Assembly: GCA_964613055.1 (NCBI GenBank) | Contig: CAZTGD010000037.1 | Span: 1-19,514, forward strand | Length of the DNA: 19,514 nt | Reading direction: 5' to 3' | DNA from: JAXGMQ01 sp964613055 | GTDB lineage: Bacteria > Caldisericota > Caldisericia > JAAYUI01 | In this document: in pieces, positions 7,992-14,919 of the stretch | Numbering within the stretch: position 1 is the stretch's first letter | How the letters are laid out: each line of letters begins with the position of its first letter | The notes under the pieces: model-generated | What the model saw: the letters and a program-made list of their open reading frames with translations, nothing else | Database searches by the model: none | Told to the model about the DNA's origin: nothing | Made by a program: the position numbers and the translations under genes

Positions 7992-8630
7992 ATGAAGAGA
8001 CTAGCTCGAAAAATACGAGCATGGTTTAGTGATTTATGGGCCAGCAGACGGTGGACGGTCATCGTGACGCTGGCCCTCGTCATAGCTGTGGGGACATCTT
8101 GGCTGTGGATCCCTACCCAAACAAAGTGGCAGATAATTCGATCATTCGACAGTTTCTGGGAGGGACTCACCGAGGATTGGGATGATAAGGGAGAAACTCT
8201 GAAAGAGATACTGGGAGTCAGTGATATGTCTGACGGGGCGAAGGTCGCCGCCGCATGTGCTGATTGCGATGTGTGCGAAGTCGCTCAGAATAGGTTCTTT
8301 CACAAGTATGACCTCGGCGATGTGAAGGAGATAATGAGGGAGGGAGGCGAGTCTATCCTCAAAGATATCCCGCCACAGTTTATTGATATCCGCTCAGTAG
8401 AGGATTACATCGAAGGACACATACCAGTCTCAATCAACATGCCACTTGAAGATCTGAAATACGACATATGGCCCATCAGACGTGACACGCCCATCGTCAT
8501 CATTGGGTATGAGGATACAGATTATATTGCACTGGGAAAGAACCTTGTGGATAAATGGTTTTTCTACAATGCCGGGTACCTTGTAGGAGGAATGGCTGAA
8601 TGGGATGGGGAGCTGGAATCCTTTGAGTAG
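7992..8630 (+). CDS. Membrane-anchored rhodanese-like protein lacking the catalytic Cys
   Basis: 212 residues. Residues 1-20 are basic and rich in Trp, followed by a single membrane helix (WTVIVTLALVIAVGTSWLWI, about 21-40), so the soluble part probably faces outside. A CxxCxxC motif (CADCDVC) lies near residues 89-95. The C-terminal 85 residues match the rhodanese fold: FIDIRSVEDYIEGHIPVSINMP, then PIVIIGYEDTD, and finally AGYLVGGMAEWDGE. In active rhodaneses the strand equivalent to PIVIIGYEDTD carries the sulfur-accepting Cys; here that loop has none, so sulfurtransferase activity is unlikely. It may be a binding or regulatory domain. The gene starts three bases after the NHL gene and overlaps the next one by 26 bp. 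Confidence 0.82.
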   Translation: MKRLARKIRAWFSDLWASRRWTVIVTLALVIAVGTSWLWIPTQTKWQIIRSFDSFWEGLTEDWDDKGETLKEILGVSDMSDGAKVAAACADCDVCEVAQNRFFHKYDLGDVKEIMREGGESILKDIPPQFIDIRSVEDYIEGHIPVSINMPLEDLKYDIWPIRRDTPIVIIGYEDTDYIALGKNLVDKWFFYNAGYLVGGMAEWDGELESFE

Positions 8631-9453
8631 CGATCCTGTCGACATCACCAAACTCACCAGAGATAACCAGAGAAAAAAACAACATGGTGTTATCGCTGGT
8701 ATTTTCACCACGATCATTGTCCTGCTGGTTGTTGGTTTAGGCATAGCTATCATCATTTCCAGTTTGAATGATGTTCTGAGGTTTTTACTATCTGGACTTG
8801 ATAACATACTAACGGCAATTATCAGCAGTCCATTCATCTGGATATTTGGTTTCTCAATAGCGGTATTCATTTTTATATTTGAGATATTTCTACCTAAAAC
8901 AAGAGCGAAGTCTAAACGCCTATCCACAGCTAGAATCGCAGAAATCGGAGTTGTTACAGCGGCTGTTGCCGTCATATTTGTAATGACGGGTTGGTTGGTT
9001 GATACGCTGTTACCCTTTATCGGGTGTATAAGTAGGACATCGGCTGTGGCTGTTTTCCTCTCAGGTATAAGACACTACAGATGGTGGGAGTTGCTACTCA
9101 TCACCACTCTCGCTCTGGTGATAGCTGTCATTATTTACCCATGCCCCATGAACATAATCGCCATACCAATCTCAATAGCGTTTGTAACCGTTTATGGACT
9201 GTTGAGAAGGCATGTGCCTCCATGGGCATCAATAAGCATTGGAGCCATCTTCGCCTATCTGGTTATGGTTGCCATGATAGCACTCGTCTCGCCTGAAAAT
9301 TTCTGGAGAGAGTTCAGGTTCGTGCTCATGTACTCATGGGTGTTCCTGCTGATCATCCCACTCTTGATATGGTGGAGAACACGCAAACAGGAAACCATCA
9401 AATGCCATGGTTGCGATAAGGACTGCGCCCGTTTTGGAATAGGCAAAGAGTAG
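8605..9453 (+). CDS. Polytopic membrane protein, about seven helices, with Cys-rich tail
   Basis: 282 residues with no recognised family. Hydrophobic segments lie at about 28-54, 60-95, 110-139, 158-178, 182-200, 208-230 and 236-256, giving roughly seven membrane helices with basic loops such as KTRAKSKR. The tail WWRTRKQETIKCHGCDKDC contains CxxCxxxC, a possible metal or Fe-S site; the upstream neighbour also has a close-spaced Cys motif. The start is not certain: ATG at 8605 overlaps the previous gene by 26 bp and its best SD (AGGAGG near 8585) is somewhat distant, while TTG at 8623 is another option. The next gene begins three bases after the stop. The context suggests a membrane complex with the NHL and rhodanese-like proteins. 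Confidence 0.75.
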   Translation: MGSWNPLSSDPVDITKLTRDNQRKKQHGVIAGIFTTIIVLLVVGLGIAIIISSLNDVLRFLLSGLDNILTAIISSPFIWIFGFSIAVFIFIFEIFLPKTRAKSKRLSTARIAEIGVVTAAVAVIFVMTGWLVDTLLPFIGCISRTSAVAVFLSGIRHYRWWELLLITTLALVIAVIIYPCPMNIIAIPISIAFVTVYGLLRRHVPPWASISIGAIFAYLVMVAMIALVSPENFWREFRFVLMYSWVFLLIIPLLIWWRTRKQETIKCHGCDKDCARFGIGKE

Positions 9454-9456
9454 AAA

Positions 9457-10917
9457 GTGTACATACCCATCGACCGATCCAGTTCAACCAGTCTTCCTAA
9501 ACAGATCGCCGATGGAATAAAGAACCTAATCGCTGACGACTTCATCAAACTAGGAGACAGACTACCCTCAACGCGTGACCTAGCCGAATCCATCGGTGTC
9601 AATCGAAACACCATAGTCTCAGCTTATGAACTGTTGTCTATGATGGAGCTTGTTGAATCGAGGGTTGGTGTGGGTTCTATTGTTATCGGCAAACTACCAC
9701 CTAGGAGGATAACCTCAATTGGCGCTGGTTTCCCATGGGCTGATGCCTTTGTAAAAAGCTATCACCAGCCAGCATATGTAATTCCAAGATCTTCCGATAA
9801 ATCACAATACATATCATTCCTCAGGGCATACGGTGGGAATGAAACGCTGGCAAGGGAATACACAAAGATACTATCAAAACTGAACCGAACCAGGGGTATG
9901 GATAGTATTGGCACCGTGCTACAGTACGGTCATCCACCACTCATCTCCTCCATCAAGCAGAGGATGGCGTTATCAGGTGTGGATATGAGGCAAAGGAGCA
10001 TCCTCATCACTGATGGTGGCACGTCCGCCAACTCGCTTGTGCTGTCATTGCTGACAAGGCCTGGTGATACCGTCATCATCGAGAGACCAACATACTTTCA
10101 GACCATCAGGTGGCTCAAGTGGAACAGCTGTAGGATCATTGAGATACCGATGACCAGAGAGGGTATGAATTTGGATGCTCTTGAGTCATCGATCAACGGT
10201 CGAGAAATTAAGCTCATTTACACACAGCCAAACGCACACAACCCCACAGGTGTAACCACCAGCATCGAACACAAGAAAAGACTTATTGATATCGCCTCAA
10301 GCAGACACATTCCCATCCTGGAGGACAATTACCTGTCTGAAGTAAGACTGGGTAATCATTGCAATACATCACTGTCAACGTTTGACACCAGCGGTATGGT
10401 CATCACCACATCCACACTTTCAAAGTTGCTGGGGCAGGGGCTGAGAGTAGGCTACATTTGTGCTGATGATCGCGTTATCTCGCACCTCGAGCGATTGCAG
10501 TGTCACCAGAGGGGTCCATCTGCTCCACTTCCTCAGATGGCAAGCCATCAACTGCTGAATTCATTATCCTTTGACAAGCATATTGACCACTGGTCAAAGG
10601 ACATGATAGCCCTCAAGAAGTTATTCACCGACACCCTGAGCCGAATCGTTGGCAACAAGGCAACCATCTGGAACAGCGACTCCACCACCATCTGGGTTGA
10701 AACCCCTGGCATCACGGGTGAAGCGCTTGCTATGGCTTGTGCCAGGAATGACGTGTTGGTGCTTCCAGGCTCATGGTTTGTACCAGAGAGTCATGGTCTT
10801 CAGGCGATCCGTATTGCAGTAAATCATCTGAGTGAGACTGAAGCTATGGAAGGAGCTCAGGTGATTGGCAGGGCTATCCTCTCCAAGCCCGTGTCTTCGT
10901 CTGACTCGGGGTTCTGA
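9457..10917 (+). CDS. MocR-family regulator: GntR HTH fused to class I aminotransferase-like domain
   Basis: 486 residues, starting with GTG three bases after the previous stop; only a weak GAG precedes it, so translational coupling is likely. Residues 1-70 are a GntR winged helix (LPKQIADGIKNLI, DRLPSTRDLAESIGVNRNTI). Residues from about 110 form a fold type I PLP-dependent domain: NPTG at 262-265, EDNY at 289-292 with the Asp expected to hold the pyridine nitrogen, and Ser-Lys-Leu-Leu-Gly with the PLP-binding Lys at 323, followed by GLRVGY. All key residues for PLP binding are present. MocR proteins are transcription regulators that sense PLP or amino-acid-derived ligands; some relatives are true aminotransferases (2-aminoadipate type). 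As the last gene of its operon it probably regulates that operon, but the effector is unknown. Confidence 0.9.
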   Translation: MYIPIDRSSSTSLPKQIADGIKNLIADDFIKLGDRLPSTRDLAESIGVNRNTIVSAYELLSMMELVESRVGVGSIVIGKLPPRRITSIGAGFPWADAFVKSYHQPAYVIPRSSDKSQYISFLRAYGGNETLAREYTKILSKLNRTRGMDSIGTVLQYGHPPLISSIKQRMALSGVDMRQRSILITDGGTSANSLVLSLLTRPGDTVIIERPTYFQTIRWLKWNSCRIIEIPMTREGMNLDALESSINGREIKLIYTQPNAHNPTGVTTSIEHKKRLIDIASSRHIPILEDNYLSEVRLGNHCNTSLSTFDTSGMVITTSTLSKLLGQGLRVGYICADDRVISHLERLQCHQRGPSAPLPQMASHQLLNSLSFDKHIDHWSKDMIALKKLFTDTLSRIVGNKATIWNSDSTTIWVETPGITGEALAMACARNDVLVLPGSWFVPESHGLQAIRIAVNHLSETEAMEGAQVIGRAILSKPVSSSDSGF

Positions 10918-10929
10918 TAGCCTGTTTTA

Positions 10930-10953
10930 GTTACAGCTCAACAATTCTGTAAC
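10930..10953 (+). terminator. Stem-loop after the MocR gene
   Basis: GTTACAG (10930-10936) pairs perfectly with CTGTAAC (10947-10953) across a ten-base loop, starting 12 bp after the stop codon. There is no T tract after it, so it is at best a weak terminator or a 3'-end structure. Confidence 0.3.
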
Positions 10954-10991
10954 CGTAATTTGCCAAACCCTTATCTTTATATATCCTTATT

Positions 10992-11019
10992 TTGACAGGT
11001 GTTTAGGGGCGGATATAAT
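10992..11019 (+). promoter_or_regulatory. Consensus sigma-70 promoter giving a leaderless FRG-TPR mRNA
   Basis: Perfect TTGACA (10992-10997), 16-bp spacer, perfect TATAAT (11014-11019). The ATG begins at 11028, only eight bases after the -10 box, so transcription should start within one or two bases of the start codon. No SD is present, consistent with a leaderless message. Confidence 0.75.
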
Positions 11020-11027
11020 GGACAGTT

Positions 11028-12406
11028 ATGGGAAAGAAGAAAAAGGAATTCGTTGCCAGAACGTTTGATGAATACAAAAACATAATCAAAGACATCACTC
11101 AAAAAAACAGGGATAACTATATATTCAGAGGACAGAGAGATATAAAATGGGATATCGAATGTGGTCTTTCCAGGCAGTTGAAAAATAATCTAAGTATTGA
11201 CAATAATATCGATTTAAAGAAAGCCATGTTCCACTACCAGAGAGAAATGCTCTTGCGTATAAAACGAAAAAAGTACATGGAATATAAAGATTTATCTGAT
11301 ATTGATATACTAGCACACCAACAGCACATTGGTGCCGCAACAATAATGATTGATTTTACTAAAAGCCATCTTGTTGCATTATATTTTGCCTGTTTATCAA
11401 TAAGAGTTGAGCAAGATGGTGTCGTTTTCCTGACAGACAAATCTGATGAAAGGTACAGAGACTATGATGACTATAGGGATAGATTAGAATTGAAGGAAAT
11501 TGGCAGTATCTGGTCTCCTGGCACATGTATTTATCTCTATTACCCAGGTCAGCTTATTGGAAGAACTGATAAACAGGAATCAGTTCTCGTTTTTAATACT
11601 CCTGTTATTCCAAAAAAACACTTCAAGCAAATAAGGATATGGGGTGGTGGGAAAGATAAAATGCTTGAGGAGCTGTCTTCTTTAGAGATTAACGAAGAGA
11701 AACTGTTTAATGACCCGTATGGATTTGCTAGAGCTAATTCATGTAATTCTGCAATCAATATTGAATTGCTACCAGAGGAACAACAGAGTAATGTTCAGAA
11801 ATACAATGTTGATAAACTAGAGAAAAAAGAAGAAAATAAGGATTACATTTTCTATATGGCTATCGCCACTATGAATTATGAAATAGGTGCTTATAAAGAT
11901 GCGATTTCAAATCTAAACAAGGCGTTAAAGTTGAAACCTGATTATGCTGAAGCTTATAATAACCGAGGGATTGCCAAGGGTAATATGGGTGAGTATAAGG
12001 AAGCGATTGCGGACTACGACAAGGCGTTAAAGTTGAAACCTGATTATGCTGAAGCTTATAATAACCGAGGGATNNNNNNNNNNNNNNNNNNNNNNNNNNN
12101 NNNNNNNNNNNNNNNNNNNNNNNNNNNNNNNNNNNNNNNNNNNNNNNNNNNNNNNNNNNNNNNNNNNNNNNNNAGGAAGCGATTGCGGACTACGACAAGG
12201 CGTTAAAGTTGAAACCTGATTATGCTGAGGTGTATGTTAATCGATGTGTTTACTACTGTAAACTGGGACAAAAAGAAAAGGCAGAAAAGGACATCAAAAA
12301 AGCGCGAGTACTCGCAGAGCAACAGAATAATACACAAGCTATAAGCACGATCGAAAAGGTAGAAAAGTTAATCCAAGACACCGGCTGTAAAGAGAATAAT
12401 AATTAA
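11028..12406 (+). CDS. FRG-domain protein with C-terminal TPR repeats, interrupted by an assembly gap
   Basis: One gene, although the reading frame seems to change across the 100-N gap. Residues about 15-200 form an FRG domain: YIFRGQRDIKWDIECGLSR, LAHQQHIGAATIMIDFTKS and LVALYFAC are its typical motifs. FRG domains occur in bacterial, phage and mobile-element proteins; their biochemistry is poorly known. From about residue 280 there are TPR units of 34 residues with the repeated core KALKLKPDYAEAYNNRG, mediating protein contacts. Two units are identical in DNA and the last diverges (AEVYVNRCVYYCKLG). With the smallest gap consistent with the repeat (26 bp), the gene is 435 codons including the stop; each extra repeat adds 34. 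Codon use is visibly AT-richer than in flanking operons, suggesting separate acquisition. It has its own near-perfect promoter and no SD. Confidence 0.85.
11919..12228 (+). repeat. Tandem 102-bp repeat (TPR-coding), broken by the N gap
   Basis: Copy 1 is 11919-12020. Copy 2 starts at 12021 and is identical for the 53 bases visible before the gap. A further copy is visible as 12174-12228, whose tail diverges after GATTATGCTGA. The unit encodes one 34-residue TPR. Near-perfect identity implies recent duplication or conversion and explains the failed assembly. Confidence 0.9.
12074..12173. other. Assembly gap of 100 N
   Basis: Exactly 100 N, the usual placeholder for a gap of unknown size. If the flanking 102-bp repeats stay in phase, the true length is 26 bp plus a multiple of 102. 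The 26 bases between GAGGGAT and AGGAAGC in copy 1 (11972-11997) would fill it exactly and restore one frame. Confidence 0.95.
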
Positions 12407-12426
12407 CAATCCTCTCAACGCTTCTC

Positions 12427-12607
12427 CCTGTGTCATTCCGCAACCCTACACCTGTGTCATTCCGCACTTGATGCGGAATCTATCTCTTTTCATTCCTGGC
12501 TCGAACCAGAATCCAGAGTATAGCCAATCACTTTTGAGTTATTGAGAATCCCAATGAAGGGACTGAAACTGTGTTGACTTTACCTGGATTCCCGCTTTCG
12601 CGGGAAT
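12427..12607. mobile_element. MITE/REP-like hairpin element with GTCATTCC...GGAATGAC ends
   Basis: A non-coding block. The left side has CCTGTGTCATTCCGCA twice (12427-12442 and 12451-12466, 24 bp apart). Three hairpins follow: ATTCCGCA/TGCGGAAT (12459-12479, five-base loop), CTGG/CCAG extended by ATT/AAT (12492-12512), and ATTCCCGC/GCGGGAAT (12588-12607, four-base loop). The outer ends are inverted copies (GTCATTCC against GGAATGAC). No transposase is encoded. Such palindromic units resemble MITE or REP-type elements; whether there are other copies in the genome cannot be seen here. It begins 20 bp after the FRG-TPR stop codon. Confidence 0.6.
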
Positions 12608-12608
12608 G

Positions 12609-12920
12609 ACGTATGGAAGGGGGGGGAATGACGTATGAAAAGTAGTAAAAACGTATAGAAAGTATTGATGATTTATAGAAATTTTTTACGATATATAGAA
12701 AGTTATAACATAATTTCGATAAATAAAACGATATATGGAAATCTAATATGATATATAGAAAGTTAATACGAGATATAGAAAGATGGGATGACTTATTGTG
12801 ATCTGGATAGATACATGTAAAGAGGTAATTACATATAGAGAGCTGGAATGAAGGAAGAGTATGGGAATGAGATGAAAAAAGTGAGAACTTACGGTAGATA
12901 GTAAAGTGGTTTATGAATAA
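12609..12920. repeat. Degenerate tandem repeat in strict 20-bp register
   Basis: Units of the type ACGTATAGAA followed by ten less conserved bases often ending in AATG or ACG. They start at 12609, 12631 and then every 20 bp (12651, 12671, 12691 and so on) to about 12911, some sixteen units in all. The most alike are those at 12631, 12651, 12691, 12731, 12751 and 12771; units beyond 12850 are strongly decayed. The ancestral unit appears to be GGAATGACGTATAGAAAGTT, whose first part is the right end of the adjacent hairpin element. The array abuts the 3' end of the minus-strand lipoprotein gene at 12933. Confidence 0.75.
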
Positions 12921-12932
12921 GACACTGACACC

Positions 12933-13907
12933 CTAAAACCGGTCGTCCTTCAGATAGTAAAACAGCTCCCGTGACAGGTTCGGATCAACCGTCATCCCGC
13001 TGACCTCCGGGTGGTCAAGCAGTCCCGAGGGGGTGTCGACAAATTCAACCAGATAAAAGCTTTCATCTACATCACCGTATGCCGGCACCATCGTCTCAAG
13101 CAGAGTCTGCCATCCGGGAGCAGGCATAGACCCCCCCCTAATCTGCATCAGCTTGTATTCAAGCTCATCCCTTGCAAACACCAGCTTGGTTTCGAAGTCA
13201 CCCTCCACGTTAGCCCTACCCATCTTGCCGTCTATCTCCCGCTTGGAGGGAAGCAGAAGCATGGATTTCCTGATGGTGTCCAGCGCTTGCTGGGAGTCGC
13301 TCCACTCGTCCTCGGAGGACTCGCTGAGCATGAAGATGCCCATCGAAGCAGAGGCTCTCTCCCGCTCCACCGCGCGTACATCAAACCAGTATAGCCTGAT
13401 CTCGCCTATGAAAACGTTACCATCAGCATCCTCTCGGGTGAAATCTGCAAGAACCGAAGTAGACTCGCAATGGGTTATGTCCTCCTCGCCGGGATATGGC
13501 ACGTACACCGGACCCTTGTGACTCTCTGAAACAAAGGTTGCACTTTTCATTTTGTCACCTTTAATGACCTGGTCAAAATGGACGAACGCGTCTGTGTTAC
13601 CATTGAAGGTGAGGACAGATAACTGAAATCGAGCTGTATCGTCTTCGCTGATAATTGCAATCGAACCGCTTGATTCAAATGACCTTTCATCTACAAAAAA
13701 CCCTTCTGGTACATGCACCCCAACCGGCCACATGCCTGTGTTTTCTCCTGGCATTACAAACTGATAGGTAAGGTAATCCTTTTGTTGGATTTCAACGGTT
13801 TCGTTTTTAAGGTCATCAACAACATCAGTCTTATCTGGAGCGTCTGCACCACCACATCCAGCCGTTATGAATAGAATCATTATCAGAGCAATCGCAGTTT
13901 TTCTCAT
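12933..13907 (-). CDS. Lipoprotein with PsbP/DcrB-like appearance
   Basis: 324 residues from the ATG at 13907, which has AGGA seven bases upstream; two extra codons (TTG start at 13913) are possible but less likely. The N-terminus MRKTAIALIMILFITAGCGG is a lipoprotein signal with the lipidated Cys near residue 18. After an acidic linker, the segment YQFVMPGENTGMWPVGVHVP followed by GFFVDERSFESSGSIAI, and the later helix SQQALDTIRKSMLL, resemble the alternating strands and C-terminal helix of PsbP/DcrB/Mog1-type domains found in exported proteins. This fold assignment is inference from pattern only. The C-terminal third is not recognised. The gene stands alone and converges on the 20-bp repeat array and the FRG-TPR gene. 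Confidence 0.78.
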   Translation of the reverse strand: MRKTAIALIMILFITAGCGGADAPDKTDVVDDLKNETVEIQQKDYLTYQFVMPGENTGMWPVGVHVPEGFFVDERSFESSGSIAIISEDDTARFQLSVLTFNGNTDAFVHFDQVIKGDKMKSATFVSESHKGPVYVPYPGEEDITHCESTSVLADFTREDADGNVFIGEIRLYWFDVRAVERERASASMGIFMLSESSEDEWSDSQQALDTIRKSMLLLPSKREIDGKMGRANVEGDFETKLVFARDELEYKLMQIRGGSMPAPGWQTLLETMVPAYGDVDESFYLVEFVDTPSGLLDHPEVSGMTVDPNLSRELFYYLKDDRF

Positions 13908-14025
13908 GCACAAATCCTAACCGATTCTGCCGATAGCGCAAGAGAAAGAATTATCGGTACAGCAGGTAACGGAATTGGTATAGCAATCCTGCGACCTCCA
14001 ACCTCCTGCAATACAGCGTTGAACG

Positions 14026-14253
14026 CTATACGCTGAGTCTCTTGGTAACAGTTAAGGGTGAGTTATCTTCAATATGCCATAGGTCAATCAACTCGGTCTG
14101 TTCTCTGTCCAACACTGAGAAAAGGTCCGCAAACTGGAGTATTCTACGATTGGCATAAGGCAATCTATCCCTCTGTCTGTCTCTTCTCAGGTTGACAATG
14201 GACCTACCTTCCACTGACGCTGACTCGATAATCCTCTGGTACTCCGATATCAC
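14026..14253 (-). CDS. Doubtful small hypothetical protein
   Basis: A 75-residue frame starting with GTG, with no SD. The sequence is charged (IVNLRRDRQRDRLPYANRR, then LFSVLDREQTELIDLWHIED) and looks protein-like, but matches no family I know. It could be the remnant of a longer gene, since stop codons close the frame on both sides. It diverges from the nuclease gene, and the 38-bp dyad lies almost exactly midway between the two starts, which is the main reason to keep it. Confidence 0.25.
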   Translation of the reverse strand: MISEYQRIIESASVEGRSIVNLRRDRQRDRLPYANRRILQFADLFSVLDREQTELIDLWHIEDNSPLTVTKRLSV

Positions 14254-14299
14254 CCGCTTGAACTATCTGGTTATATGCTTAATACTCTGACTCCCTGTA

Positions 14300-14337
14300 A
14301 TATTGTATTATGACTATATATAGTATTTATACAATAT
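14300..14337. promoter_or_regulatory. 38-bp dyad, possible operator
   Basis: Nine-base arms ATATTGTAT (14300-14308) and ATACAATAT (14329-14337) surround a perfect 12-base palindrome ACTATATATAGT (14313-14324) with the same centre; 32 of 38 positions are symmetric. It lies about 50 bp upstream of the nuclease start and just upstream of its promoter. AT-richness raises the chance of accidental symmetry, but the shared centre is suggestive of a dimeric regulator site. Confidence 0.45.
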
Positions 14338-14345
14338 CCTTTCTC

Positions 14346-14377
14346 AAAGTTGCAACTTTTCACCCTCATGGTAGAAT
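14346..14377 (+). promoter_or_regulatory. Promoter of the nuclease-purDE-methyltransferase operon, with palindrome over the -35 box
   Basis: TTGCAA (14350-14355), 16-bp spacer and TAGAAT (14372-14377). The ATG at 14386 is eight bases after the -10 box and has no SD, the same geometry as the FRG-TPR gene. A perfect palindrome AAAGTTGCAACTTT (14346-14359) covers the -35 box and could be a repressor site. Confidence 0.5.
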
Positions 14378-14385
14378 CCATGTAG

Positions 14386-14919
14386 ATGAAAAGTTTATTT
14401 CCAGTGAAAGTGAACAAAACGAAGGTCGTTGCAATAATAATTGTGTTCCTGCTCGTGTTTGCAATCACATTGCTATATACACCCAGTAGATGGGACTCCG
14501 TTGATTTTTTCTTTGATGAAACCGCTGAGAAGACCATATTCAGCCTGATTAAAAGTGCTGATCATCAGATACTCATCCAGATGTTTTCATTTACCCACAA
14601 GGAGATAGCAGGCGAGTTGGATAAAGCCAAAGACAGGGGTGTGGATGTGAGGGTAATAGTTGATGACAGGGAGGAGAATGAGCACCTTGAAGGTAGGAAC
14701 TTCCCCGTACGTTGGGATGGCACTTCACGCCTATTTCATCGTAAATTAGCAATATTTGATGCAAAATGGATATGGATTGGTTCAACCAACTGGACATACT
14801 CAGGCATGAGCAGGAACGCTGAAGTGGACATGTTGCTGGCGTCACCCGACCACGCCCTTGACTTGATAAGCCAGTTTGAAGGCGAATGGCGAAGGTCTGA
14901 GAAAAGGAGAAAACAGTGA
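14386..14919 (+). CDS. Membrane-anchored HKD (phospholipase D-superfamily) nuclease-like protein
   Basis: 177 residues. The basic N-terminus is followed by one membrane helix (VVAIIIVFLLVFAITLLY, about 14-31), so the catalytic domain is probably outside the cytoplasm. The domain has a single HKD motif: His 118, Lys 120 and Asp 125 in FHRKLAIFD, followed by GSTN at 132-135 and a downstream RNAE. The short length and single motif match the Nuc/endonuclease branch, which dimerises to build one active site and cleaves DNA without metal. Cardiolipin synthases and other lipid enzymes carry two motifs. The last four bases overlap the GTG of purD, so they are translationally coupled. No SD is present; the start follows from the promoter geometry. 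An alternative is a lipid-acting enzyme, but size argues against it. Confidence 0.82.
   Translation: MKSLFPVKVNKTKVVAIIIVFLLVFAITLLYTPSRWDSVDFFFDETAEKTIFSLIKSADHQILIQMFSFTHKEIAGELDKAKDRGVDVRVIVDDREENEHLEGRNFPVRWDGTSRLFHRKLAIFDAKWIWIGSTNWTYSGMSRNAEVDMLLASPDHALDLISQFEGEWRRSEKRRKQ

Larger units (their letters stand above)
13908..14385. other. Intergenic region before the nuclease-pur operon
   Basis: About 480 bp. The left half has a short palindrome AGCGTTGAACGCT near 14020. The middle has a 75-codon minus-strand frame of doubtful status (14026-14253). The right part holds a 38-bp dyad (14300-14337), a perfect 14-bp palindrome (14346-14359) and the promoter of the nuclease gene. No tRNA or other RNA gene could be supported. 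Confidence 0.55.

Noticed and set aside
12430..12610. Intrinsic terminator for the FRG-TPR gene
   Set aside because: The hairpins have no T tract and share inverted ends, fitting a REP/MITE-like element better than a terminator.
12609..12920. CRISPR array
   Set aside because: Period is only 20 bp, with no conserved repeat separated by unique spacers and no cas genes nearby; the units are degenerate tandem copies.
13950..14030. tRNA-like stretch (a D-arm-like GGAATTGGTATAGC and a T-arm-like AGCGTTGAACGCT)
   Set aside because: No seven-base acceptor stem, no GTTCRANNC T-loop and no consistent anticodon arm could be built on either strand.
14386..14919. Cardiolipin synthase
   Set aside because: Only one HKD motif and 177 residues; cardiolipin synthases have two HKD motifs and are more than twice this length.
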